Part shown: in pieces, positions 30,901 through 37,362 of the stretch
Layout of the letters: each line of letters begins with the position of its first letter
Position numbering within the stretch: the stretch's first letter is position 1
Source of the DNA: Pseudomonas denitrificans (nom. rej.)
Lineage (GTDB): Bacteria > Pseudomonadota > Gammaproteobacteria > Pseudomonadales > Pseudomonadaceae
Direction: 5' to 3'
DNA length: 64,000 bases
Assembly (NCBI RefSeq): GCF_008807415.1
Contig: NZ_CP043626.1
Coordinates: 4,254,501-4,318,500 of the forward strand
Notes under the pieces: model-generated
Databases searched by the model: none
Told to the model about the DNA's origin: nothing
Seen by the model: only the letters and a program-made list of their open reading frames with translations
Program-made: the position numbers and the translations under genes

Positions 30901-31226
30901 CCGCCGGCAGCTTCCACGCTGCGCTGTTCACGGTCGCATGGCCCAGCGGCGAGTTCGGCGCCATGGGGCTGGAGGGAGCGATCCGCCTCGGCTACGCCAA
31001 GGAGCTGGCCGCGATTGAAGACCCGCAGGAGCGGCAGAAGCTGTTCGACAAGCTGGTCGCCGCCGCCTACCGCAACGGCAAGGGGCTGAACATGGCGAGC
31101 TACCTGGAGATCGACGACGTCATCGACCCGGCCGATACCCGTCGCTGGTTGCTGCGCGGCCTGGCATCGACGCCGAAGCCCATACCGCGCCAGGGGAAAA
31201 AGCGTCCACTGATCGATACCTGGTGA
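27942..31226 (+). CDS. Single-chain biotin-dependent acyl-CoA carboxylase (BC-BCCP-CT fusion)
   Basis: 1094-residue fusion. Residues 1-450 are a biotin carboxylase (RLLIANRGEIAIRI at the start, ATP-grasp GGGGRGMRAV, EANPRLQVEHTITE). About 460-540 is a biotinyl carrier with VVEAMKMEFEV, the biotinylated lysine being K523. About 560-1094 is a carboxyltransferase of the propionyl/acetyl-CoA type (N- and C-lobes, with GGxGRPGDTDF, GPAMIEGGGLG and DTPGFMVGPEAEKTG). Bacterial acyl-CoA carboxylases usually have these parts on separate proteins. The substrate could be acetyl-, propionyl- or a longer acyl-CoA. The ATG at MPVTRLLIANRGE was chosen because earlier in-frame starts add 24 unconserved residues. 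It stands alone, without dehydrogenase or hydratase neighbours. Confidence 0.9.
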   Translation: MPVTRLLIANRGEIAIRIARAAAELGIQTLAIFAEDDAASLHTRQADQATALKGRGASAYLDQQQIIDIALAQGCDAVHPGYGFLSENAGFARRCESAGLTFVGPSAEVLDVFGDKARARDLARDHGVALAAGSNRATSLEDAESFFRELPAGAGMMIKALAGGGGRGMRAVRSVEEIADAYARCQAEARAAFGDDRLYVERLIQRARHIEVQVIGDGRVVSHLGERDCTLQRRNQKLLEIAPSPNLHPRLRGAILAAAVRLAEAVNYRGLGTFEFLLDEDSGDFVFMEANPRLQVEHTITEAVTGVDLVQAQLRIAAGVSLAELSLTQAEIPAPRGHALQLRINLETLSSAGTPHLACGTLSAYEPPSGPGLRVDGYGYAGYRNSAGYDSLLAKLIVHGNGSYPQLVQRAYRALCEFRLEGVASNIPLLLNLLRQSAVADNQVTTRYIEEHLPTLLGAQDHAHPHRFFSHAGATAKAQRSSEAPAGCLPLATPSAGVLVSLNVATGDAVAQGQTIAVVEAMKMEFEVKASASGIVHSLAATPGDSLGEGDALLFVEPADIEAQHHESSAAIDLDAIRADLAEVLERHAIGFDERRPDAVAKRHRIGKRTTRENLADLLDDGSFIEYGGLAIAAQRRRRSVEELIASSPADGLVSGLGSINAVQFGDEKARCLVLAYDYTVFAGTQGVMNHKKTDRMLHLAEQWRIPLVLYAEGGGGRPGDTDFVGVAGLDNMSFVGLARLSGLVPLVGVVSGRCFAGNAALLGCCDVIIATRDTSLGMAGPAMIEGGGLGRFAPEEVGPSDVQSANGVIDVLVEDEAEATRIARQYLAYFQGDSTDWQCADQRLLRHAVPENRLRVYDIRQVIEQLADSGSVLELRRHFAAGMVTALVRIEGRPFGLIANNPMHLGGAIDAEAGDKAARFMQLCDAFDLPIISLCDTPGFMVGPEAEKTGTVRHVSRMFVTAASLSVPFFTVVLRKGYGLGAQAMAAGSFHAALFTVAWPSGEFGAMGLEGAIRLGYAKELAAIEDPQERQKLFDKLVAAAYRNGKGLNMASYLEIDDVIDPADTRRWLLRGLASTPKPIPRQGKKRPLIDTW

Positions 31227-31234
31227 GATGACGG

Positions 31235-31262
31235 TTGAGCTGCCCTACCGATCCGCTAGAAT
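31235..31262 (+). promoter_or_regulatory. Promoter of the Mn2+ riboswitch transcript
   Basis: TTGAGC (31235-31240), a 16-bp spacer and TAGAAT (31257-31262) fit a sigma70 promoter. The start point near 31269 falls exactly at the 5' end of the predicted aptamer. Confidence 0.65.
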
Positions 31263-31269
31263 GCGCGGC

Positions 31270-31411
31270 GTCATTGGGGAGTAGCCGACCGTTCGACGAA
31301 CGGGGGCGACGTCAACACACTTGGCCCACAGGCCATGGCGTCGTCAGCAGCTTTGCCTGGCAAGACCTTTGACCACGTGATCTCCGCAACGGCCGGGGAG
31401 ATGCGTGGTCA
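31270..31411 (+). promoter_or_regulatory. yybP-ykoY (manganese) riboswitch
   Basis: The family signature GGGGAGTAGCC (31276-31286) and the downstream CGTCAACA (31309-31316) and GCCTGGCAAGACC (31355-31367) elements are all present in order. P1 can form between GTCATTGG (31270-31277) and CCTTTGAC (31366-31373), giving an aptamer of about 104 nt. The 3' strand of P1 is also the 5' arm of an alternative hairpin, TGACCACG (31370-31377) with CGTGGTCA (31404-31411), so the two folds exclude each other. Known members sense Mn2+ and turn on exporters. The downstream gene is a CaCA-type transporter. Confidence 0.9.
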
Positions 31412-31488
31412 TGGGTACTTACACCGGCCGGGAGCTTCACCGTGATGCACCACCTCACCCTTCGCTCCATCCCTCTGGAGCTGCGCGC

Positions 31489-32502
31489 ATGCTGACCTTC
31501 ATCCTCGAACTGCTCGGCATGCTGCTGGTGATCCTGATCGCCGCCGAACTTTTCACCAACGCGCTGGAACATTTCGGCGAGCGCCTGGGCATCTCCGAAG
31601 GTGTCACCGGTTCGCTGTTCGCCGCCATCGGCACCGCCCTGCCGGAAACCCTGATCCCGCTACTGGCGCTGTTCGCCGGTACCAGCAACGTCAACCTTAA
31701 TGAAGAAGTCGGCGTCGGCGCGATCCTCGGCGCACCGCTGATGCTCTCCACCTTGTCCACCTGCCTGATGGCGCTCGCCGCCTGGCGCGCTCGCGGCCTG
31801 TTCGGGCGCATCCGCCCCGAGCGCACGGGCATGCAGCGCGATCTGAACTTCTTCCTGGTCGCCTTCAGCTTCGCCACCATCGCCATGTTCGTCCCGGCTG
31901 AACTGCACTCCGTGCGCGTCGCCCTCAGCGTACTGCTGGTGCTCACCTACATCGGCTACATCACGCTGACCATCCGCGCCTCGCAAAGCCTGGTGGAAGA
32001 CGGCCACGGCACCGAGGCCGACCACCACATGTACCTGTCGCGCATCGGCCTGCCGACCAACCTCGCCACCATCCTGCTGCAGCTGCTGCTGGGCCTGGCG
32101 CTGCTGGTGCTGGGCGCCAAGGGCTTCATCCATGGTGTGGAAGGCCTGTCGCACATCCTGGGCATTTCCGCGCTGCTGCTGTCGCTGCTGATCATCCCCA
32201 TCGCCACCGAGCTGCCGGAGAAGATCAACAGCATCCTCTGGGTACGCCGCGGCAAGGACACCCTGGCCTTCGGCAACATCAGCGGCGCCATGGTCTTCCA
32301 GGGCACCCTGCTACCCGCCATCGGCATCCTGCTCACACCCTGGCAGCCGCGTATCGAAGTGCTCACCGGCGTACTGGTGACCCTCGGCGCTGCGCTCTGG
32401 CTGCGAATCAACGCCCAGCGCGGCGGCGGCCTGCCGATCTGGGTACTGATGCTCAACGGCGTGCTGTACGCCGCCTATCTGGGTATCACCCTGTCGCGCT
32501 GA
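31489..32502 (+). CDS. CaCA-superfamily cation exporter under riboswitch control (probable Mn2+/Ca2+ exporter)
   Basis: 337-residue membrane protein with about 10 hydrophobic segments. The two alpha repeats of Na+/Ca2+ exchangers are visible: FAAIGTALPETLIPLLALFAG near residue 45 and IIPIATELPEKINSI near residue 240, both with the PE pair that binds the cation. I start at MLTFILELLGMLL; an earlier in-frame ATG would add 28 residues lying inside the leader RNA. The GGAG site (31477-31480) can be buried in a small hairpin. The Mn2+ riboswitch upstream makes Mn2+ efflux the best guess, although no direct substrate evidence is in the sequence. Confidence 0.9.
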   Translation: MLTFILELLGMLLVILIAAELFTNALEHFGERLGISEGVTGSLFAAIGTALPETLIPLLALFAGTSNVNLNEEVGVGAILGAPLMLSTLSTCLMALAAWRARGLFGRIRPERTGMQRDLNFFLVAFSFATIAMFVPAELHSVRVALSVLLVLTYIGYITLTIRASQSLVEDGHGTEADHHMYLSRIGLPTNLATILLQLLLGLALLVLGAKGFIHGVEGLSHILGISALLLSLLIIPIATELPEKINSILWVRRGKDTLAFGNISGAMVFQGTLLPAIGILLTPWQPRIEVLTGVLVTLGAALWLRINAQRGGGLPIWVLMLNGVLYAAYLGITLSR

Positions 32503-32588
32503 CGCAGACGGCTCATTGCCTACACTGACACTCCGGGCTGCCGTTTCGGCGGCAGCCGCACGACTAGCGATACGCCGAAGGAGTGAGC

Positions 32589-33266
32589 ATGAAAATCCTG
32601 GTAGTCCTGACCTCCCACGACCAGCTCGGCAGCACCGGCAAGAAAACCGGCTTCTGGCTCGAGGAGTTCGCCGCGCCCTACTACGTGTTCAAGGATGCCG
32701 GCGCCAGCCTGACCCTGGCCTCGCCCAAGGGCGGCCAGCCGCCGCTCGACCCCAAGAGCGACGAGGAAGGCGCCCAGACCCCGGCCACCCTGCGCTTCCG
32801 CCAGGACAGCGACGCCCAGGCCGCGCTGGCCAGCACCGTGAAGCTCAGCGAAGTGAAGGCCGACGACTACGACGCCGTGTTCTACCCCGGTGGCCACGGC
32901 CCGCTCTGGGACCTGGCCGAGGACCGCACCTCGGTGGCGCTGATCGAAGCCTTCCACTCCAGCGGCAAGACCGTCTCCGCGGTCTGCCACGCCCCGGCCG
33001 TGTTCCGTCACCCGCGCGGGCTCGACGGCCGGCCGCTGGTACAGGGCCGGCACGTCACCGGCTTCTCCAACAGCGAAGAGGACGCTGTCGGCCTCACCGA
33101 CGTGGTGCCCTTCCTCGTCCAGGACATGCTCAAGGCCAACGGCGCCCGCTACAGCAAGGGCCCGGACTGGCAGAGCCACGTCGAAGTGGACCGCGGCCTG
33201 ATCACCGGGCAGAACCCCGCATCCTCCGAGGCCGTGGCCGAAGCTGTACTGAAATTCCTGAGCTGA
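32589..33266 (+). CDS. DJ-1/PfpI-family protein (Hsp31-like glyoxalase/chaperone class)
   Basis: 225 residues with the type I glutamine amidotransferase-like fold. It shows the nucleophile elbow SAVCHAPAVF (Cys133 followed by His134), E near residue 25 (WLEEFAAPY), and YPGGHGPLWDL. Close relatives are the short Hsp31-like glyoxalase III enzymes that remove methylglyoxal, so stress protection is likely. The start MKILVVLTSHDQLG follows a GGAGTGAG site. It lies between the exporter gene and ssrA with no sign of co-transcription with ssrA. Confidence 0.9.
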   Translation: MKILVVLTSHDQLGSTGKKTGFWLEEFAAPYYVFKDAGASLTLASPKGGQPPLDPKSDEEGAQTPATLRFRQDSDAQAALASTVKLSEVKADDYDAVFYPGGHGPLWDLAEDRTSVALIEAFHSSGKTVSAVCHAPAVFRHPRGLDGRPLVQGRHVTGFSNSEEDAVGLTDVVPFLVQDMLKANGARYSKGPDWQSHVEVDRGLITGQNPASSEAVAEAVLKFLS

Positions 33267-33340
33267 CAACACCTTGCGCCGCCCCGGGTGGCTATCGGGG
33301 CGGCTTTCCCGTACAATCGCCAACGACCTTTCAAGGTTTT

Positions 33341-33698
33341 GGGGCCGATTAGGATTCGACGCCGGTAACAAAACTCGAGGGGCATGCCGAGTAGGTGACA
33401 GTTCTCGTAAATCAGCTGCCACAACTTTATAGTTGCCAACGACGACAACTACGCCCTAGCAGCCTAAGTGCCGCTAGCAGACCCTAGGGGATGCCTGTAA
33501 ACCCGAAGATTAGGTCTGTCATATAGAACAGGATCGCCGCCAAGTTCGCTGTAGACGTAACGGCTAAAACTCATACAGCTCGCTCCAAGCGCCCTGCCAC
33601 TCGGGCCGCAAGGAGTTAACCTAATAGAGATGGCTAAGCATGTAGAACCGACAGCGGAGAACTGGCGGACGGGGGTTCAAATCCCCCCGGCTCCACCA
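33341..33698 (+). ncRNA. ssrA: Transfer-messenger RNA (tmRNA)
   Basis: 358-nt tmRNA. The 5' GGGGCCGATTAGGATTCGAC and 3' GGTTCAAATCCCCCCGGCTCCACCA ends form the alanine-tRNA-like domain, with CCA encoded. The tag frame at 33435-33467 reads ANDDNYALAA followed by TAA, identical to the P. aeruginosa degradation tag. A TACAAT -10 (33312-33317) lies upstream and an intrinsic terminator lies 13 bp downstream. Works with SmpB (17693-18172). Confidence 0.98.
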
Positions 33699-33710
33699 AA
33701 CGCAGAAGAT

Positions 33711-33748
33711 AAGCCCCTGATTTTCTCAAAGAATTTCAGGGGCTTTTT
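33711..33748 (+). terminator. ssrA terminator
   Basis: AAGCCCCTGA and TCAGGGGCTT form a 10-bp stem with a 15-nt loop, followed by TTTTT. It lies 13 bp after the mature tmRNA end. Confidence 0.9.
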
Positions 33749-34255
33749 CGTTATGGCGCGAAAGATGTCGAGCAGCGAGGACTTCGCGATCGCTGTCGCT
33801 CCTGTATTTGCCACATTGACCGGGGCGCGAAGAAAAAACTGCCGGGCCGCGCATGCCCGAGCCAACGCCTAGGCTGGACTACCGCCAACAACCCTACTTG
33901 CTCGTCGTCGACCCCACCCGCTTGCGCTCACACGTCGGCCGATGAGCGAGGGATGCGGTTCAAGCCGACGATCATCAAGCTGCTGAGCAAAACCCCCGCC
34001 ACTTGCAAGCTTTCAGTGAGCGCCCCAATCATCAAGGGGACAGTGCAGAGTGTCAGCGCGAATACCTTCGCTGCGGCGTTCATAGCGATACCTGGCGGCT
34101 AATTAATAGCCAAATGATATCAGCCCTACATTTTGGTTCCCTTAAGGCGCCTCTAATCCTGCCCAAGGTGCCGCCTCCATTTACGCTTCGCAGCCGGAGT
34201 ATCTTGAGTCAGAAGCTTGGGCATGACAGGTTGCCGCGCCCCCGCTGTATCCTCA
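33749..34255. other. Gene-poor spacer downstream of ssrA
   Basis: About 500 bp with lower GC and no convincing long gene on either strand. ssrA 3' ends are common integration sites, but I see no second copy of the tmRNA 3' end, no integrase and no IS in or near the spacer. It contains one possible small hydrophobic ORF on the minus strand (33928-34083), listed separately. Confidence 0.6.
33928..34083 (-). CDS. Possible 51-aa hydrophobic membrane peptide
   Basis: Open frame starting MNAAAKVFALTLCTVPLMIG and ending RSSADV. It has two hydrophobic stretches (about residues 5-21 and 26-41), a plausible two-helix membrane miniprotein. Only a weak CAGG lies upstream of the ATG. No family recognised. 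The AT-richer spacer makes chance ORFs less GC-biased, so this could be real or spurious. Confidence 0.35.
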   Translation of the reverse strand: MNAAAKVFALTLCTVPLMIGALTESLQVAGVLLSSLMIVGLNRIPRSSADV

Positions 34256-34296
34256 AAGAAAAAGGCGCGGAGCCTCAAGCCCAGCGCCTTTTTCTT
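34256..34296 (-). terminator. Terminator of the 100-aa hypothetical gene
   Basis: AAGAAAAAGGCGC (34256-34268) and GCGCCTTTTTCTT (34284-34296) form a perfect 13-bp stem with a 15-nt loop. The stem is flanked by A/T runs and ends 13 bp from the stop of the leftward gene at 34310. Confidence 0.85.
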
Positions 34297-34309
34297 GCCC
34301 GCGATTTGC

Positions 34310-34612
34310 CTAGAGCGTCAGGAATCCCAGCCGCGGCATTAGAGGTTCGGCCTGCTCATTCACCACCCTTTCCACACAAGGTTTGCGCAGGCGCAGGCGT
34401 TCGGCGTTGCACAGCAGCGGGCCGTCCTCGTCTGCAACGCCAAAGGGATCGTCGATCAGTACGCCCTTGATCAGCCCTTGGCGGAACAGTTCGCGGATGG
34501 CGAAGAGATTGGCTTCGCGGGGGCCGGCAAGATCGCCGATGGATTTGAAGTCGGTTTCCGTGAGCTGGCTGAGCACGGCGCTCAACTGGGCCTGGGAGGG
34601 TTTGCGACTCAT
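34310..34612 (-). CDS. Hypothetical 100-aa cytosolic protein
   Basis: Starts MSRKPSQAQLSAVLSQLTET. The middle (NLFAIRELFRQGLIKGVLIDDP) resembles a helix-turn-helix-like segment, but I cannot name the family. There is no signal peptide or membrane segment. It is backed by Pseudomonas-like codon use and by a strong terminator just downstream. It sits alone between the post-ssrA spacer and the YceH-like gene. Confidence 0.65.
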   Translation of the reverse strand: MSRKPSQAQLSAVLSQLTETDFKSIGDLAGPREANLFAIRELFRQGLIKGVLIDDPFGVADEDGPLLCNAERLRLRKPCVERVVNEQAEPLMPRLGFLTL

Positions 34613-34725
34613 GGGGTACTCCGGGGTAGAGCGGGGGCAAGCATGACTATCGGGGACAAATGTTAACGCTGTATTAGCAAGCGAGCAGGCCGACCTTGGT
34701 CGGCCTGTCGTAGGAATCTTCCGCC

Positions 34726-35397
34726 TCAGTCTCGGGAGATGCCCATTTCCAGTAGCGCGAGGCGCTCTTCGAGGGCCGCAATACGGCCTTCCAGTTCGAC
34801 CAGACGGCCCTCGTCATGACCACCGCCGTCGCTGCGCTCGCTGGAGGTGCGGCTGCCGCTGGCGGCGATGGCGGCCTCGCGGTCTTCCTCGGTGCCCAGC
34901 AGGTGCATGTAGCGGTCTTCACGCTGGCCGCTCAGGCGCTCCAGCTGAAGGGCCATGCCACGGCCAGCGAGGCGCTCGAGCTGATGGCGGACTTCCTCGG
35001 TATCGTCGAAGTCGTGCATCCGCTGGCTGCGGGTGAGCAGTTCGTTGAGCGTCTGCGGGCCGCGCAGGAACAGCAGGCCGAGCAGGATGACCTGCGGCTT
35101 GACCAGTTCCAGCGCCTTGTCCAGCCGCTGCTCCCAGCGGTCGGCACGGCTGCCCATGACCAGGCGGGTCATTTCGCGCCCTTCCAGGTGCCGCAGGGAC
35201 TGGCCGACCTGGCCAGGAGTGAGGTTCATCACCGGGTCGCGGCTGGTCTTCTGGTTGCACGCAGTGACCAGCGCATTGAGGGTCAGCGGGTAGGCTTCGG
35301 GGGTGGTGAGCTGCTTTTCGATCAGGCACCCGAGAACGCGGGCATCCGTTGCACTCAGGGGTTCGAAGTCGGAGAGGGTGTCGAGCGACTGGCTCAT
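34726..35397 (-). CDS. YceH/DUF480 (UPF0502) family protein
   Basis: 223 residues. The N-terminal two thirds form the tandem winged-helix DUF480 fold, with [21 protein letters not shown] near residue 15 and the second repeat from [20 protein letters not shown] near residue 98. A C-terminal coiled coil ([21 protein letters not shown]) probably mediates oligomerisation. Function is not established; E. coli YceH is uncharacterised. Transcribed leftward with its own likely promoter. Confidence 0.9.
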   Translation of the reverse strand: MSQSLDTLSDFEPLSATDARVLGCLIEKQLTTPEAYPLTLNALVTACNQKTSRDPVMNLTPGQVGQSLRHLEGREMTRLVMGSRADRWEQRLDKALELVKPQVILLGLLFLRGPQTLNELLTRSQRMHDFDDTEEVRHQLERLAGRGMALQLERLSGQREDRYMHLLGTEEDREAAIAASGSRTSSERSDGGGHDEGRLVELEGRIAALEERLALLEMGISRD

Positions 35398-35458
35398 GGC
35401 GGTATCCGTCGATGAGGGAACCGCCCTAGCCTAGCCGTTTACGCAGCGTTTGGCAGCC

Positions 35459-36214
35459 TCAGGCGGCGCCGGCGAGACGGCGGTTCAGCGGTCGCTCGAT
35501 GACCGCCCAGTGCGAGAAGGACGCCGCCAGCTCCTGCTCGCGCCCCTGCGCATCACGTCCCAGCGTACGCCGGGCGAGGTCGCCGGTGAACCAGTTGGCG
35601 GTATTGGCTGCGACAACTCGCCCCTCGCCATTCACCACCAGGGCTTCGTGGCCCATCTGCATCAGGCTGCCCAGCAGCACGCCCTCGAACTCGTGCAGGG
35701 CGATGTCGGCGGCGGCGACGCCGATGAAGCGCCCGTCCACCTGGATCGGCACGGAGAAGGCAAGGATGTACAGGTCGGTGCCGTAAAGGTCGACGAAGGG
35801 CCCGACCACCGAGGGCTGGCCGCTGGCGCGCGGGCGGGAGAACCACGGCATGTTGAGGTAGTTGTAGAAGCTCTCGCTGCGCCGGTTGAAGTTCAGGCTC
35901 ATGGGCACGACCTTGTCGCCGCGGCCGTGATACCACCACTCCAGGTACATCTCCTGGTCGGCCAGCTCGCCCGGCTCGATCACCACGCCGGTGCCGTGCA
36001 GGCGCGTGCCGTCATCGGTGAGGTCATGCTGGATGCGCGGGCGCAGCGCCCCGAGGTCCTTCGAGGACGGGCGCTTGCCCTCCTCCGCCAGCGTGCGCCA
36101 GATTGCCACGACCTCGCCGGCCAGCTCGTCGAGACGCTGGAAAACGTTACGGATGGAAGCGTCGATGCGCTGGGCGCAGCGCTGGAGTTCATCCGAGGGT
36201 TGTTCGCTGGACAT
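35459..36214 (-). CDS. Soluble Cache (PDC)-domain protein
   Basis: 251 residues without signal peptide or membrane segment. The N-terminal helix (residues 10-45) leads into a Cache-type sensor domain with MYLEWWYHGRGDKV, FYNYLNMPWFSRPR and LAFSVPIQVDGRFIGVAAADIALHEFE, which resembles PDC2 amine-sensing pockets. Cache domains normally sit in the periplasmic part of chemoreceptors and kinases, and a free cytosolic one is unusual. It lies 107 bp downstream of a FadR-type regulator on the same strand, next to an amine/aldehyde catabolic pair. A ligand-sensing partner for that regulator is an inference. Confidence 0.75.
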   Translation of the reverse strand: MSSEQPSDELQRCAQRIDASIRNVFQRLDELAGEVVAIWRTLAEEGKRPSSKDLGALRPRIQHDLTDDGTRLHGTGVVIEPGELADQEMYLEWWYHGRGDKVVPMSLNFNRRSESFYNYLNMPWFSRPRASGQPSVVGPFVDLYGTDLYILAFSVPIQVDGRFIGVAAADIALHEFEGVLLGSLMQMGHEALVVNGEGRVVAANTANWFTGDLARRTLGRDAQGREQELAASFSHWAVIERPLNRRLAGAA

Positions 36215-36321
36215 GACCGGGGCCTCGCTGTTCTTGTTATCGCGCAGGCCAGAGAGGTCTGCGGTGAGTCGTTGCCTGCGCCCTTCCGGACGCGTCGGGA
36301 AAGCAGCAAGCGCTGTGCCAG

Positions 36322-37068
36322 TCAGCCGTCTTCGGCCAGCAGGCTCAGGCGCAGGTTGATCAGGCGCTTGATGCCACGGGTGACGTGGGCCTCGGCCAGC
36401 GCACCGGCCAGGTTCGAATCACCGGCACTGATCGCTTCAAGGATCGCGCGGTGCTCCTGCTCGATGGCTGCGGCGCCCGGGAAGCCTTCTACCGGCAGCC
36501 ACAGCCATTCGCCGATCTCCGCCTGCAGGCGCGTCTCCGCGTGGGTCAGGCGCACGGACTGGGCGGCGACGGCGATCTCGATATGGAAGCGCGCATCGGC
36601 GCGGCGCTGTTCCTGCCGGGTGGTGGCGCTCGCCAGCGCATCGAGGTACTGGGCGATGCGCGCCTGCTCATCGGACGTGGAGCGCTGCGCGGCGAGGCGC
36701 GCGGCCGCGCCGGCGATGGCGACGTGTTCGTCGCCCAGATCGCGCAGTTCCAGTGCACTCATCTGGCGCAGTTGCCCCAGCAGAGCGTCCTCGGAGGCGT
36801 GCTGCGGCGAGCAGACGAAACTGCCACCGTTGCGCCCGCGCCGGGTCTCGATCACGCCGCGTTCGCGCAGCTCCGCCAGCGCATCGCGCAGGGTCACGGT
36901 GGCAACGCCGAACTGCATCGCCAGCTCGCTTTCGCTGGGCAGCTGCTCGCCTTCGGCGTAGAGGCCGAGGTCAACCATTTCCATCAGCCGGCGCGCAACC
37001 TCCTCGGTGCGCCCTTCCTGGCGCAGGCGCATGAAACTGGCGGGGCGGACTTTCCTGAATTCGTTCAT
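36322..37068 (-). CDS. FadR-type GntR regulator divergent from aldehyde dehydrogenase
   Basis: 248 residues. The N-terminal winged helix (GRTEEVARRLMEMVDLGLYA through LPSESELAMQFGVATVTLRDAL) is followed by an FCD domain with the metal/ligand residues D-H-H (RRADARFHIEIAVAA, EQEHRAILEAI). It is divergent from the aldehyde dehydrogenase gene 294 bp away, so it probably controls the dehydrogenase and permease. The start at 37068 (MNEFRKVRPASFMRL) matches family length; a longer frame adds 33 residues of promoter DNA, including the direct repeat. Confidence 0.87.
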   Translation of the reverse strand: MNEFRKVRPASFMRLRQEGRTEEVARRLMEMVDLGLYAEGEQLPSESELAMQFGVATVTLRDALAELRERGVIETRRGRNGGSFVCSPQHASEDALLGQLRQMSALELRDLGDEHVAIAGAAARLAAQRSTSDEQARIAQYLDALASATTRQEQRRADARFHIEIAVAAQSVRLTHAETRLQAEIGEWLWLPVEGFPGAAAIEQEHRAILEAISAGDSNLAGALAEAHVTRGIKRLINLRLSLLAEDG

Positions 37069-37099
37069 AGGCAGCAGCGCGATGGGCGCGGAATATTCC

Positions 37100-37123
37100 T
37101 GTTCTGGCGTTCTGTTCTGGCGT
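37100..37123. repeat. Tandem 13-bp direct repeat upstream of the FadR-type regulator
   Basis: TGTTCTGGCGT occurs at 37100-37110 and again at 37113-37123, a period of 13 bp, 32-55 bp before the regulator's ATG. It could be an operator for this or another protein, or a simple slippage repeat. Confidence 0.5.
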
Positions 37124-37362
37124 CGAGGGAGAAGTCTACCGGTAAGCCCGGCTGCGGCTCCGCGCAAAACTATGTCTCCATATTTTTAAATCGCTTTCCG
37201 GACTTTCAGCAAGGTCTTTTGCCACAAAAACCCCTTTCAAGTGCTCATTTTTCGACCTGTATTGGCAACCGACAAAACATAAGATATGGTTTCAAATGTA
37301 TTTGCCAGCGACGGTCCGCAGGCCGTCTCCGCCAACAACAGCAAGAACGAGGAGCGATACGC

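Noticed and set aside
33630..33872. 80-aa frame starting inside tmRNA
   Set aside because: It begins in the tRNA-like domain of ssrA and runs through its terminator.
33698..34310. Prophage or island attachment site after ssrA
   Set aside because: No second copy of the tmRNA 3' end, integrase or recombination directionality gene is visible in the window.
34003..34470. 155-aa + strand frame
   Set aside because: It crosses the terminator at 34256-34296 and the opposite-strand 100-aa gene and looks random.
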